A stretch of 64,000 nt of DNA from Chitinophagaceae bacterium (GCA_027489035.1 JAIYAN010000008.1:47375-111374); one strand, 5' to 3'. Counted from the first letter of the stretch, positions 54,473-63,705 are shown. A program made the numbers and translations. The notes: generated by a model from the sequence alone, not told the origin.

Positions 54473-54676
54473 ATGAACAACGCAAATAATAAAAAAAGAA
54501 AAGAAAATATTGAAAAGAAAAATGAATTGCCTACAAATCAAAAATCGACAATGTCAGCAGGAGAGAAATTATCGGAAAGATTGAAAAATCTTCCTTACAG
54601 TACAGACAAGATAGGACAGGGCTTTGTAATTCACATCCCACAACCCCAAAGAGATGATAAAAAGAAAAATAAATAA
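54473..54676 (+). CDS. Small cassette protein Y, copy 2
   Basis: This 67-residue protein pairs with 54024-54227: identical MNNANNKKRKEN start, STMSAGEK core and LPYSTD segment, with differences in the last 20 residues. Spacing to its X partner is again one base, so the two-gene unit was duplicated as a whole. Confidence 0.55.
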   Translation: MNNANNKKRKENIEKKNELPTNQKSTMSAGEKLSERLKNLPYSTDKIGQGFVIHIPQPQRDDKKKNK

Positions 54677-54743
54677 TTTCTAGTTCGAAGTAATACCAAA
54701 TGGATTAAAACATATTTCACTAACAAATTAAAAAATATAAATC

Positions 54744-54953
54744 ATGGATAAAAATAAAAACATCATTGCACTAGATGAAAAAGTTTGCTACAACTGTAAA
54801 CACCGGATTTGGTTAATTGCTATCGGATTTGGAGTGCGATGTGGTAATGAAAAAATCAATGGGTTTCCAAAGATCATTCCCAGTTTAAGACATACCTGTT
54901 CAGCATTTGTAATGACTGAAGAAAAAAATCGAAGGCCGTTTACATATAATTGA
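54744..54953 (+). CDS. Small zinc-ribbon-like protein
   Basis: This 69-residue protein has Cys15, Cys18, Cys33 and Cys52 (VCYNC, RCGNE, HTCSAF), enough for one zinc site. No catalytic motif. The family is not recognised beyond its metal-binding look. It follows the duplicated cassette by 67 bases. Confidence 0.55.
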   Translation: MDKNKNIIALDEKVCYNCKHRIWLIAIGFGVRCGNEKINGFPKIIPSLRHTCSAFVMTEEKNRRPFTYN

Positions 54954-55046
54954 CAATCATTTTAAAAAAACAATTGCAGATTTAGATGAAAAAGTGAAGT
55001 AATAATTCGTTTAAATAATATTTTATAAACTGTAAAATCAAATTTT

Positions 55047-55361
55047 ATGCAAGTAGGATCTTATGTAGTTTGTATTAACGACAGCAATTGGGATATATTG
55101 GCTTATGTGAAAATGAGCGAATTACCCGTAAAAGGAAAAATCTACCGAATTAGAAGAGTCATTCCAAATTTTGATACACATTGTAACGAAGACGGCGTGG
55201 CGCTGGAAGGTATTTTTGGAGAATTGGGGTATTATACAATAAAGGGTAACATAAAAATTTTTGAAGAATTCCATTTTATTATTTCTCGATTTAGAGAAAT
55301 TGAAAACCCATTACTTGTTGAAGATGTGTTAGAAGAAGAAGATCTGTTGTGTGAAGTTTAA
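55047..55361 (+). CDS. Small hypothetical protein with KOW/SH3-like start
   Basis: This 104-residue acidic protein begins QVGSYVVCINDSNW and has PVKGKIYRIRRV near residue 27, a pattern of short strands around a basic turn typical of small SH3-like barrels common in phage and mobile-element genes. The C-terminus is acidic (EDVLEEEDLL). The function is unknown. Confidence 0.55.
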   Translation: MQVGSYVVCINDSNWDILAYVKMSELPVKGKIYRIRRVIPNFDTHCNEDGVALEGIFGELGYYTIKGNIKIFEEFHFIISRFREIENPLLVEDVLEEEDLLCEV

Positions 55362-55445
55362 TTGTATTTTTTAAAAATCAACATAATGATTCAACATTGA
55401 AGGATTAATGATAATTCGAGAAAAATATTGACCTATTTTTGCGGC

Positions 55446-57872
55446 ATGATTAGAATATGGTTGATTTCAATTTGTTTATTTGCTGGACAATCATTTGCCC
55501 AACGTACTTTACACACTCAACGGATAAATACAGCACCAAAAATAGATGGCGTAATCAATGAAGCTGAATGGACTCTCGTAAATCCTGTAGATAGTTTCAT
55601 TAACAATTCTCCCGACTTTGGAAAACCTGCAACCAAACAAACCCAAGTCTGGTTTTTATATGATGATGAAGCCGTTTATGTGGCAGCAAAATTGTTCGAC
55701 AACCCCAATGAAATCAGAAAACAATTGACTGCGCGCGACAATGAACAAAGACAGGATGTAGATTTTTTTTCTGTTTTATTAGATACCTACAACGACAACC
55801 AAAATGCTTTTCAATTTGTAGTTACCAGCAGAAATGTACAATCTGATGTGCGTATTTCTTTGGCCTCACAACGCGATTACAGCTGGGATGCAGTTTGGGA
55901 AAGCAAGGTGAAATTTGTAGAAGATGGATGGCAGCTCGAAATGAAAATTCCCTACATTTCTCTACGTTTTTCCAAAGCAGATATTCAAAAATGGGGCGTG
56001 AATTTCAATCGTTTTTCTAGAAAAAACAACGAGAGCACTTATTGGAATCCCATTGATCCTAATATTGCCGGATTGGTTAATCAGTTTGGAGATTTGGAAG
56101 GCATCAGTCAAATCAAACCACCACTTAGATTATCTTTTCTTCCATACATAAGCACAGGTTACAGAAGCACACCCAGCGGCAATGCAAGACAAAACGATTG
56201 GCTAAGAAACGGAGGCATGGATGTAAAATGGGGGATAAATGAAAGTTTTACAATGGATGCTACGCTCGTTCCAGATTTTGGTCAAGTGGTATCAGACAAC
56301 ACCATACTTAACCTCTCGCCATACGAAGTACGTTTTCAAGAAAACAGACCTTTCTTTACAGAGGGTACCGAATTGTTTAACAAAGCAGGATTGTTTTATA
56401 GCAGGAGAATTGGGTTAACCCCAACAGGTTTTTACGGTGTTCAGCAAATGGCAGCAGCAGATAGTAATATTGAAGTGATTAAAAATCCAGGGGTTTCACA
56501 ACTTATCAATACCATTAAGTTTTCAGGGCGCAATAAAAATAAACTCGGCATTGGGGTATTCAATGCCGTTAGTGCACCCATGTTTGCAACAATCAAAAAC
56601 AAACAAACCAAGGCAACCGAAAAAATCCAAACTGCCCCAATGACCAATTATAATGTATTAGTTTTGGACCAAGCGCTGAGTGGAAGGTCTTCGGTTACTT
56701 TTACAAACACCAGTGTTATTAGAGATGGAATAGCTCCTGATGCCAATGTTTCAGCCCTTGATTTTGCATTGTTCGATAAAAAAAATGTATATGCACTTGG
56801 AGGTACAATGCGATACAGCCACATCAGTGGAAAGAATTCGAAAGATGGATATAACAGTGTATTGAGCTTTAAAAAAGTTAGCGGAAAATTTCAATTTGAT
56901 GTAAATCAAAACATCGAATCTGAAAATTATAACCCCAATGATTTGGGCTTTCTCCAAGCACCAAATGAATTTACCACCAATGCTACATTTGCATACAAAC
57001 AGTTGACCCCCACCAAGCATTTTTTAACTTATATATATTCGCTTGGAGTTAGTAACAGCTATCTATATACGCCATTTAAATGGAGTGAATTAAAAATGAG
57101 TGCCAGTGCTTTTTATTTTTTCAAGAATTTCTGGGACTTAACTTTTATGTATGAATCGAGTCCCGTTTGGCAAAATAATTATTTCGAACTGCGTACACCA
57201 GGTAAAATGGTACGTATGATGCCTTGGCATTATTTTGGCGCGAATGGAAGCTCAGACAGCCGCAAACGATTTTTTGTCGGGCTTGATTTGGGTTATGCTT
57301 TCACACCCGCTTTTAGGAATGCTAGTCTATATAGAGGACAATGCAATATGCGTTATCGATTTAGCAATTGGTTGAGTATGTCGCTAGAAGCTTCCGGAAG
57401 TTTTGATCAAGGAAATGTGGGTTTTGCATTTTTAAGAGAAACCAATGGCGATCCCATCATTGGTTGGAGAAAAGTAAACGAAAGGACTACCGTTCTATCT
57501 AGCAATATCAATTTTACTTCAAGAATTTTCATGACCATCAGGGCAAGACATTATTGGAGTAAAATCAATTATGAAAAATTCTATACGGTTGACGATCAAG
57601 GTTATTGGGTAAACAGGGCATTTATTGATGGCAACGATAATAACTATAATGCCTATAATCTCGACATGTTTTTCACCTGGGATTTTATGTATGGCAGTCG
57701 TTTTATAATAGGTTGGAAAAACTGGCTACCTCAAGACTCATATATAGATGGCAATCGGTATAAGGGATATGTAAAAAATATACAACAAACATTCATTCAA
57801 CCACAAGGTCGCGAGCTTACTGCCAGATTAATCTATTTTCTCGACCACCAAAAGTTGAAGTTTAAAAAATAA
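55446..57872 (+). CDS. DUF5916-type outer-membrane protein with CBM9-like domain
   Basis: I use ATG 55446 (808 residues), because the signal peptide MIRIWLISICLFAGQSFAQ begins there; the upstream TTG would add six residues. The mature N-terminus (APKIDGVINEAEW, DDEAVYVAAKLFDNP) is a carbohydrate-binding-family-9-like domain. The rest matches the DUF5916 pattern (SFLPYISTGY, PDFGQVVSDN, RFQENRPFFTEG) and forms a large outer-membrane barrel. These proteins are widespread in Bacteroidota; their substrate is not known. It stands alone. Confidence 0.88.
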   Translation: MIRIWLISICLFAGQSFAQRTLHTQRINTAPKIDGVINEAEWTLVNPVDSFINNSPDFGKPATKQTQVWFLYDDEAVYVAAKLFDNPNEIRKQLTARDNEQRQDVDFFSVLLDTYNDNQNAFQFVVTSRNVQSDVRISLASQRDYSWDAVWESKVKFVEDGWQLEMKIPYISLRFSKADIQKWGVNFNRFSRKNNESTYWNPIDPNIAGLVNQFGDLEGISQIKPPLRLSFLPYISTGYRSTPSGNARQNDWLRNGGMDVKWGINESFTMDATLVPDFGQVVSDNTILNLSPYEVRFQENRPFFTEGTELFNKAGLFYSRRIGLTPTGFYGVQQMAAADSNIEVIKNPGVSQLINTIKFSGRNKNKLGIGVFNAVSAPMFATIKNKQTKATEKIQTAPMTNYNVLVLDQALSGRSSVTFTNTSVIRDGIAPDANVSALDFALFDKKNVYALGGTMRYSHISGKNSKDGYNSVLSFKKVSGKFQFDVNQNIESENYNPNDLGFLQAPNEFTTNATFAYKQLTPTKHFLTYIYSLGVSNSYLYTPFKWSELKMSASAFYFFKNFWDLTFMYESSPVWQNNYFELRTPGKMVRMMPWHYFGANGSSDSRKRFFVGLDLGYAFTPAFRNASLYRGQCNMRYRFSNWLSMSLEASGSFDQGNVGFAFLRETNGDPIIGWRKVNERTTVLSSNINFTSRIFMTIRARHYWSKINYEKFYTVDDQGYWVNRAFIDGNDNNYNAYNLDMFFTWDFMYGSRFIIGWKNWLPQDSYIDGNRYKGYVKNIQQTFIQPQGRELTARLIYFLDHQKLKFKK

Positions 57873-57934
57873 AGGATTTATTAAATTTCATAGGGATTTA
57901 TTTGTAGAATTTTAAAAATAAAAAAATAGATATA

Positions 57935-58088
57935 AATGGTTGAAACCATTGCACGTTTAGAACATTTACATTAACCCACGGTTTAAACCGTGGGCTATGA
58001 ACATATTGGATTTTTAATCAACCATTTTAATGGTTTTTAAAAACGCATTTTTTTCCATTACATATTTATAAAAATGGTTGAAACCATT
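57935..58088. repeat. Cluster of intergenic palindromes (AATGGTT and CCCACGG families)
   Basis: Two copies of AATGGTTGAAACCATT (57935-57950, 58073-58088), an inverted relative AACCATT-TT-AATGGTT (58020-58035) and a perfect 20-base palindrome at 57975-57994 (CCCACGGTTT and its complement) lie within 154 bases. They look like REP elements, which in this phylum often go with IS200-like RAYT transposases; none is seen here. Confidence 0.7.
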
Positions 58089-58349
58089 GACGTGAGATTT
58101 TATTCTTCCACACACAGTTAAAACGGTGCGCTATAAAAATTAATATTACGATTGTATTTGTAAAATATGGGAACGTATTCTACACTTCCTTATTTTTAAT
58201 TCCTTATTTATTATTCCCAAAATGGAAAACATATCAGCATTAAACAATAAACCAGCGAAGCGATTTAAACCGCTCTTCCCCTCTTACAACCTTGTAACTT
58301 TCTGTAATCCGCCCTTCTCGGCTATAATTTGCATTCAAAACAAAACGAT

Positions 58350-58778
58350 ATGCAAAAAACAACAACCAAAACGATTACGAAAAGATTATCCTTCTACAAA
58401 GAAAATGGACTATGGTATGCCGATTTACCAGAGTTTCTGGCTTTAGGGCTTGGAACCAAAGCAAATCTACTCATGGTAGATGGCTCCGATAGGTTTCTTG
58501 ATTTTCTTTCGAATAATGGAAGCAGGGCGACTGTAAAACTGAGTACAAAGCCATTTGAAGATCATACTATTCAGTTGGATAAGCTAAGCATCGGAATGGA
58601 TAAAGCGTTGCTAGATAAAATCGGACACGCTCCTGTAGATTACGGTGCCTATTACAACGTATCGATTTACGACAACAAACCCTTTCAGCATACACTTTGG
58701 TTATGCCCCGTTACGGAATATGTTTTTGAAGGAGGCTATCCCGAAAAAGTGTTTTTACAATTGTTTAGTAAAAATTAA
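58350..58778 (+). CDS. Small hypothetical protein
   Basis: I use ATG 58350 (142 residues) since MQKTTTKTITKRLSFYKENGLWYADLPEF reads as a natural start; the earlier ATG adds seven. The protein is cytoplasmic, with the text WYADLPEFLALGLGTKANLLMVDGSDRFLDFLS in the first half and a Tyr-rich second half. It resembles a small Bacteroidota family of unknown function. Isolated gene between repeat-rich gaps. Confidence 0.6.
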   Translation: MQKTTTKTITKRLSFYKENGLWYADLPEFLALGLGTKANLLMVDGSDRFLDFLSNNGSRATVKLSTKPFEDHTIQLDKLSIGMDKALLDKIGHAPVDYGAYYNVSIYDNKPFQHTLWLCPVTEYVFEGGYPEKVFLQLFSKN

Positions 58779-58972
58779 TATCAGTTTAAAAAATAAATGA
58801 CTAAGTATTATGGAATAGGCTGCTATTTAGTATCAGTGCTTGGCTATTTTATTTGAAGAAGGCATTGGAGAGAAACCTAAATTGGAATTAAAGATTTGTG
58901 AAATAATTAATAAAATTAAGCAGCTTAAATATTATAAATACATTTACTTTAATCAAATTAAATTTTTAAAAA

Positions 58973-59452
58973 ATGAGTAATGATATCAGAATTCCCAATT
59001 TATGTAATGAGGATTGGAACAAAATGACACCAAATGATAATGGAAGATTTTGCGACACTTGTAAATTAACAGTGGTTGATTTTACAAAAATGGGTAATGA
59101 TGAAATTAAAAATTATCTGCTTAATAATGGTCATGTATGTGGCAGGTTTGATTGTACACAGGTTGATACTAGTCACGAATCAACAATTGAACTTTTAAAT
59201 AAAAAAGCAAAAAAAATAAAATTCAAACCGGTAAGATGGTTAGCCTTATTATTACTCTTAATCCCTGTTTTTGTATATTTTATTTTTAATAGTAAAACGG
59301 TTTGCCCGCCTAAACATAAGCTAATGGGGAATGTTTCTTCACCTATTGAAAAAGATTCTACAAAAAAAATTGTTGATACGCCTTATCGAAAATTAATGGG
59401 AGAGGTTGCTACACCTAATCTAAAACCCTCAAAAAAAAATCTTAAACCATAA
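58973..59452 (+). CDS. Membrane protein with Bacteroidota CxxW/CxxC N-terminal motif
   Basis: This 159-residue protein begins with IPNLCNEDWNKMTPNDNGRFCDTCKLTVVDF, a motif common at the N-termini of Bacteroidota membrane proteins (C-x2-W-x2-M...G-x-FC-x2-C...V-DF). A CGRF segment follows near 56, one TM helix (about 89-106), and a C-terminal tail with two KLMG repeats. The Cys set may bind metal. It is 11 bases upstream of the VWA gene and probably co-expressed. Confidence 0.65.
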   Translation: MSNDIRIPNLCNEDWNKMTPNDNGRFCDTCKLTVVDFTKMGNDEIKNYLLNNGHVCGRFDCTQVDTSHESTIELLNKKAKKIKFKPVRWLALLLLLIPVFVYFIFNSKTVCPPKHKLMGNVSSPIEKDSTKKIVDTPYRKLMGEVATPNLKPSKKNLKP

Positions 59453-59463
59453 AAATTAAAATC

Positions 59464-60177
59464 ATGGAATCAAAACACAAAGTGTACAATTTAATTATCC
59501 TCGATGAAAGCGGCTCAATGCAGTCAATTAAAAAAACAATTATGAATGGGTTTAACGAGGTGGTGCAAACCATTAAAAGCGTTGCCTTAGAATATCCTGA
59601 GCAAGAACATACAGTAAGTTTTGTAAGTTTTAATTCTTCTGGCATAAAAAAGATTCATGAAAATTCAAAAATAGAATTGCTGAATCAAATTGATGAGCGT
59701 TCTTATCAACCAAACGGTGGAACACCACTTTTTGATGCAATGGGTGCCTCATTTTTTAATTTAAATTGGATAATAGAAAAAGAAAATCCTAAAAATTACA
59801 ATGTATTGGTTACTATACTTACAGATGGTGAGGAAAATGCTTCCAAAGAACATACCGCTCAATCTATAAAAGAAATAATCGAATTATACAAGTCAAAAAA
59901 CTGGACTTTCACCTATATTGGGGCAAACCATGATGTTAATATGTTTGCTTCCCGAATTTCTATTGAAAATGTAATGAAATTTGAGACTAATGAAGAAGAC
60001 ATGCAAAGAATGTTTATGAGAGATCGAGATGCAAGGGTAAATTACAGCAGAAAAATCAGAAATTTTGAAAACGTTTCTAATGACTTTTTTCAAACAAACG
60101 AAGAAGATAAAGAATTGTCTGACGACAATGAAAAGCAACCTGAAAAGAAATCATTTTGGAAAAAGCTATTTGGATAA
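59464..60177 (+). CDS. VWA-domain protein
   Basis: This 237-residue von Willebrand A domain has an intact metal-ion site: D14-x-S16-x-S18 (DESGSM), T87 (GGTPLFD) and D121 (TDGEE). No signal peptide, so it is cytoplasmic. VWA proteins mediate metal-dependent protein contacts, for instance with MoxR ATPases or in stress and defence modules. The C-terminal 40 residues are acidic then basic. Its neighbours are the Cys-motif membrane protein and a 108-residue gene 56 bases later. Confidence 0.85.
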   Translation: MESKHKVYNLIILDESGSMQSIKKTIMNGFNEVVQTIKSVALEYPEQEHTVSFVSFNSSGIKKIHENSKIELLNQIDERSYQPNGGTPLFDAMGASFFNLNWIIEKENPKNYNVLVTILTDGEENASKEHTAQSIKEIIELYKSKNWTFTYIGANHDVNMFASRISIENVMKFETNEEDMQRMFMRDRDARVNYSRKIRNFENVSNDFFQTNEEDKELSDDNEKQPEKKSFWKKLFG

Positions 60178-60233
60178 TGCATTGATTTCATTTTAAGCAA
60201 TCTCACTAATAAAATATTTCAAACATCGATACA

Positions 60234-60560
60234 ATGCCGAATAATAAATCACTTTATTTACTGACCAGTGAAATCTTTGATGCGTTTATAAAGTTGGAAC
60301 AATACGAACTTAACGCCATCGAAACTGAAACAAAAAAACCAGTAACTGATGGATTGATTTTATTCTCTATTGTCAAAGAAAAATTAAGGGAAAAAGGTGT
60401 GGTATATAGTAGTCCTGGAAACTCCTCCAAAAGAAATTTTATACTTTGGTTTAATGCACAAATTGATAAAAGCCAGACATATTCGTATCAAATAGAAATT
60501 AAAGAAAAGCATTTTGATTTAATTTTTAAGATGGTAAATAATTTACAGCAAAATAAATAA
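60234..60560 (+). CDS. Small hypothetical protein
   Basis: This 108-residue protein starts with a helical half (SEIFDAFIKLEQYELNAIE, about 12-30) and ends with a beta-rich half and a helix. No signal peptide. Not recognised. It lies 56 bases after the VWA gene on the same strand and may be its partner. Confidence 0.5.
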   Translation: MPNNKSLYLLTSEIFDAFIKLEQYELNAIETETKKPVTDGLILFSIVKEKLREKGVVYSSPGNSSKRNFILWFNAQIDKSQTYSYQIEIKEKHFDLIFKMVNNLQQNK

Positions 60561-60566
60561 CACATT

Positions 60567-60612
60567 GGCGCCGGTTTCTAACCGGTGTCATGGTTTCTAA
60601 CCGGTGTCATGG
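60567..60612. repeat. REP-like GGCGCCGGTTT element with 19-base tandem unit
   Basis: Two direct copies of a 19-base unit (GGTTTCTAACCGGTGTCAT) at 60573-60591 and 60592-60610 follow GGCGCC. Each unit holds the arms CCGGT/ACCGG. The same family recurs at the right end of the window (63974-63996). Confidence 0.65.
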
Positions 60613-60876
60613 TTTTTAATTTCACTTAAAGTCTGCATGGGATGAAGGTGAATTTTTTCAGCGTTTTGAAATGCTGAAACCAAAATACCACCAGTTTAAA
60701 ACCATCGAAATTAAGACAATCGAAATTCCAAATTTTTAATTAAGTTTTATAAAGATTAAAAAATACAAGTTAAAAATTAGTATCGTTTAATTTTACTTGC
60801 CAAAAATGTATCTCATGTTAACTTTATTTGATTAAAATGATTTTTTTACTTTTTTTTGTTTTACAATTCAATATTT

Positions 60877-61551
60877 ATGCCCACCAATAACAGAAAAAAA
60901 GGAATCTATTGTCTTGAAGGACTTTGGGACCATCACAATATCCAAGATAAGTCCACCGTATTACCCATTTTGGATTTATTGGAAAAAAGAAATTATTGCG
61001 ATTACATATACCATGATTGCGCAACCAAGGAAGAAATTGAATTTTTTTTAGAAAAGTGGAAACTGAAATCAGTAAGTGATAAATTTCCTATTTTATATTT
61101 TGCTTTTCACGGCGAGGAAGGCTCTATTTTTTTATGCAATAAAAAGAAATATACTATTGCTGAACTAGGTGATTTTTTGGAAGGAAAGTGTTTTGGTAAA
61201 GTAATTTATTTTGGATCCTGCTCTACTTTAAAGATTGAAAAGAAAATAATTAAAGGTTTCTTGGAGAAAACAGGAGCTATTGCTGCAATTGGTTACAAAA
61301 CAGATGTAGACTGGATTCAATCTGCCGCCTGTGATTTATTTGTTTTTGAAGCACTTCAACATGACAAACTTGATAGCAAAGGCATCGAAAAAATTTATAA
61401 TAAAATTGTTTCAGATTATGGAAACCTCCATCGAATGTTAGACCTAAGCATAGTGATTAATGATAGTCAACACTTTCCAAGAAAAAGAAAAAAAATCATT
61501 AATAAAGAGAGCGGGGGAATTAAAAAACAGGAAACTAGGAATAAAGAATAA
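60877..61551 (+). CDS. Caspase-like (C14/CHAT-type) protein, DUF6642-like
   Basis: I use ATG 60877, since MPTNNRKKGIYCLEGLW starts the family-like text (224 residues). The core is caspase-like: strand ILYFAFHGEEG carries H78, and strand VIYFGSCSTL carries C115, the His-Cys dyad of caspase/CHAT peptidases. Later text (AIAAIGYKTDVDWIQSAACDLFVFEAL) also fits. It is a single domain without an attached sensor. Such peptidases occur in suicide defence modules. The Lys-rich end probably comes from read-through into intergenic repeat DNA. Confidence 0.72.
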   Translation: MPTNNRKKGIYCLEGLWDHHNIQDKSTVLPILDLLEKRNYCDYIYHDCATKEEIEFFLEKWKLKSVSDKFPILYFAFHGEEGSIFLCNKKKYTIAELGDFLEGKCFGKVIYFGSCSTLKIEKKIIKGFLEKTGAIAAIGYKTDVDWIQSAACDLFVFEALQHDKLDSKGIEKIYNKIVSDYGNLHRMLDLSIVINDSQHFPRKRKKIINKESGGIKKQETRNKE

Positions 61552-61595
61552 GGAAATTGAATTTGAAAGGAACGAAATCCCCAACCTTTTTGTAA

Positions 61596-61733
61596 GGGTT
61601 GAAAATATTCAACCCCTTCTTGAACAACTTTCCCCTTTGATGGTTGTTGAAAATAGATCGTCAGACGAAATCCCCCAACCTCTTAAACATCACAAACCTC
61701 TCAAACTCTGTAAGGGTTGAAAATTTTCAACCC
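61596..61733. repeat. Pair of GGGTTGAAAA palindromes
   Basis: A perfect 20-base palindrome (GGGTTGAAAA and its complement) lies at 61714-61733 and a one-mismatch relative at 61596-61615, both preceded by TGTAA. They separate the caspase-like gene from the convergent small membrane gene and may also act as terminators. Confidence 0.6.
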
Positions 61734-61736
61734 CTC

Positions 61737-62042
61737 CTAAACCTCTTCTACCTTATCTTCCTTTCTTTCCAAATAAAATCGTACCAATAAAAAGCCGCCA
61801 AATCCGATAAATAAATTTATAAAAACAACCGCTGAATGATCTTTTAAAAATTCAATGCTTTGCTGCAGTGTTTCTAATTTGGGATTGCCTAAGTTGTACA
61901 TGTATATATTCATCCCGATCATTTCAAAAATGAGAAACAATAAAATGGTAATGAGTTTCCATTTTATTGGAGAAACTCCTTTACGCAATGCAAGTTTGCC
62001 AATATATCTGCAGGCAAAAAAAAGTATGATGATTTCGGGCAT
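61737..62042 (-). CDS. Small integral membrane protein
   Basis: This 101-residue protein has three hydrophobic segments (about 4-15, 29-47 and 71-88) and a charged C-terminal tail. Family not recognised. It starts 2 bases after the sugar kinase gene ends and is co-transcribed with it. Confidence 0.6.
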   Translation of the reverse strand: MPEIIILFFACRYIGKLALRKGVSPIKWKLITILLFLIFEMIGMNIYMYNLGNPKLETLQQSIEFLKDHSAVVFINLFIGFGGFLLVRFYLERKEDKVEEV

Positions 62043-62044
62043 AA

Positions 62045-62968
62045 TTAAACTAAATCTATATCAAAGCTTACCAAATCTACAAATTGTGCTATTCTTTGAT
62101 CGATATCGGCTTTTGTAATTTCCTTCATGCGGTCTGGACCAAATTTCTCTACGCAAAAACTTGCTAGTGCACTTCCTACAATAATAGCTGTTTTCATATT
62201 TTCAAAACTGATGTCTTTGGTTTTTGCCAAATGTCCGATAAAGCCACCAGCAAATGTATCTCCAGCGCCTGTTGGGTCAAATACTTCTTCTAATGGCAAT
62301 GCTGGTGCAAAAAACACATGATTTTCGTGGAACAATAAAGCGCCATGTTCTCCTTTTTTGATGATTAAAAAACGAGGTCCCATTTCCATGATTTTATTGG
62401 CCGCTTTTACCAACGATACTTCACCACTCAATTGTCTTGCTTCTGCATCATTTACCAATAACACATCTACTTCTTTCAACACAATTTTTAAATCTTCTAA
62501 TGCAATATCCATCCAAAAGTTCATCGTGTCCATTACAATTAGTTTCGGACGAACTTTCATTTGTTTGATAACACTCAATTGTAATTTAGGCATCAAATTG
62601 CCCAACATTAAAAACTCGCTATCTTGATAACTATCTGGAACAATAGGGTTAAAATCTTCCAATACATTTAAATCAGTAATCAACGTATCTCTAGAGTTCA
62701 TGTCCATGTGGTATCTCCCGCTCCAGAAAAATGATTTTTTATCAGAAACCATTTCTACGCCATCAATTTTTACGCCACGCTTTTTCATTTCTTCCAACTC
62801 TTCTGTAGGAAAATCATATCCAATGATAGAAATTTGATTGATTGGTGTAACAAAATTACTTGCAGCATAAGCAACATATGTTGCAGATCCACCAACAATT
62901 TTATCTACTTTTCCAAAAGGCGTTTCAATAGCATCAAAAGCCATTGTTCCAACTGTAATTAATGACAT
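62045..62968 (-). CDS. PfkB-family sugar/nucleoside kinase
   Basis: This 307-residue PfkB kinase has the N-terminal GGSATYVAYAASNF near residue 26 and the catalytic DPTGAGDTFAGGF near 231, whose second Asp is the general base. The family phosphorylates sugars, adenosine and similar alcohols with ATP; the substrate here is not clear. All key residues are present. A TACTTTTG promoter box lies at 62997-63004. Confidence 0.88.
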   Translation of the reverse strand: MSLITVGTMAFDAIETPFGKVDKIVGGSATYVAYAASNFVTPINQISIIGYDFPTEELEEMKKRGVKIDGVEMVSDKKSFFWSGRYHMDMNSRDTLITDLNVLEDFNPIVPDSYQDSEFLMLGNLMPKLQLSVIKQMKVRPKLIVMDTMNFWMDIALEDLKIVLKEVDVLLVNDAEARQLSGEVSLVKAANKIMEMGPRFLIIKKGEHGALLFHENHVFFAPALPLEEVFDPTGAGDTFAGGFIGHLAKTKDISFENMKTAIIVGSALASFCVEKFGPDRMKEITKADIDQRIAQFVDLVSFDIDLV

Positions 62969-62996
62969 ACGTGTAGTTTTTTAATTTTAAACTTCG

Positions 62997-63004
62997 CAAA
63001 AGTA
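62997..63004 (-). promoter_or_regulatory. -7 box for the PfkB kinase gene
   Basis: The minus strand reads TACTTTTG, an exact TAnnTTTG match, 29 bases before the start codon. The opposite strand carries the divergent YciO-like gene. Confidence 0.5.
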
Positions 63005-63070
63005 GGTTAAGTAGTTTAATAAATGTTCTAAATTATTGGAAAGGAAGTTTATTTGTATTATTTTGTTGTT

Positions 63071-63679
63071 ATGCTTATAAATGTACATCCCGTTAACCCA
63101 CAACCCCGTTTAATCAAACAAATTGTAGATTGTTTGAAATCTGGTGGTATTATCGTTTACCCGACCGATACGATTTATGGATTGGGGTGCGATATTTTTC
63201 AGCCAGCTGCTATTGAAAAAATTTGTCAACTGAAAAATCTGAACCCATTAAAAGCACAACTTTCTTTCATTTGCAAAGACCTTAGCCATTTAAGTGATTT
63301 TACAAAAAATATAGACACGCCTTTATTTAGAACATTAAAAAGTCATTTGCCTGGTCCATTTACTTTTATACTTCCTGCCAGCAAACAGGTGCCTAAGTTA
63401 TTACAAACCAAAAAGTCTACGATAGGTATACGAATTCCCAACAATGAAATTTGTAAGCAAATTTTAGAAGCACTTGGAAATCCTATCATCAGCACTTCTT
63501 TACCTGGCGAATTTGTTGAAGATTATACCGATCCGGAAATCATACAACAGAACATTGGTAATAAAGTTGATTTGATTGTAGATGGCGGAATTGGTGGAAC
63601 AGAACCTTCTACAATAGTAGATTGCTCAACCGATGATTGGCAGGTAATTAGACAAGGTTTGGGACAATTTGAGGCTTAA
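63071..63679 (+). CDS. YciO/YrdC-type protein
   Basis: I use ATG 63071 (202 residues). The YrdC fold is clear: GGIIVYPTDTIYGLGCD near 24, LPGPFTFILPAS, TIGIRIPNN, NPIISTSLPGEF and DGGIGGTEPSTIVDCS near 175. It lacks the Sua5 C-terminal domain, and its details are closer to YciO than to the tRNA threonylcarbamoyl-AMP synthase TsaC. The YciO role is less certain. Divergent from the sugar kinase. Confidence 0.85.
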   Translation: MLINVHPVNPQPRLIKQIVDCLKSGGIIVYPTDTIYGLGCDIFQPAAIEKICQLKNLNPLKAQLSFICKDLSHLSDFTKNIDTPLFRTLKSHLPGPFTFILPASKQVPKLLQTKKSTIGIRIPNNEICKQILEALGNPIISTSLPGEFVEDYTDPEIIQQNIGNKVDLIVDGGIGGTEPSTIVDCSTDDWQVIRQGLGQFEA

Positions 63680-63705
63680 AGTTTGGTTTCAAGCAAAGGG
63701 GTTGA

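Noticed and set aside
53798..54676. Direct repeats of about 450 bases that might suggest a CRISPR array
   Set aside because: The repeat is a duplicated pair of coding genes with conserved frames, not short spaced repeats.
57900..58220. Palindromes as a CRISPR array or attachment site
   Set aside because: Unequal spacing, two different palindrome types and no cas or integrase gene nearby; REP elements fit better.
58222..58446. Open frame overlapping the start of the 58350 gene
   Set aside because: Its sequence comes from repeat-rich intergenic DNA and an alternative frame of the better-supported 58350 gene.
61460..61720. Open frame overlapping the end of the caspase-like gene
   Set aside because: It is a shifted overlap that runs through intergenic palindromes and has no protein-like composition.
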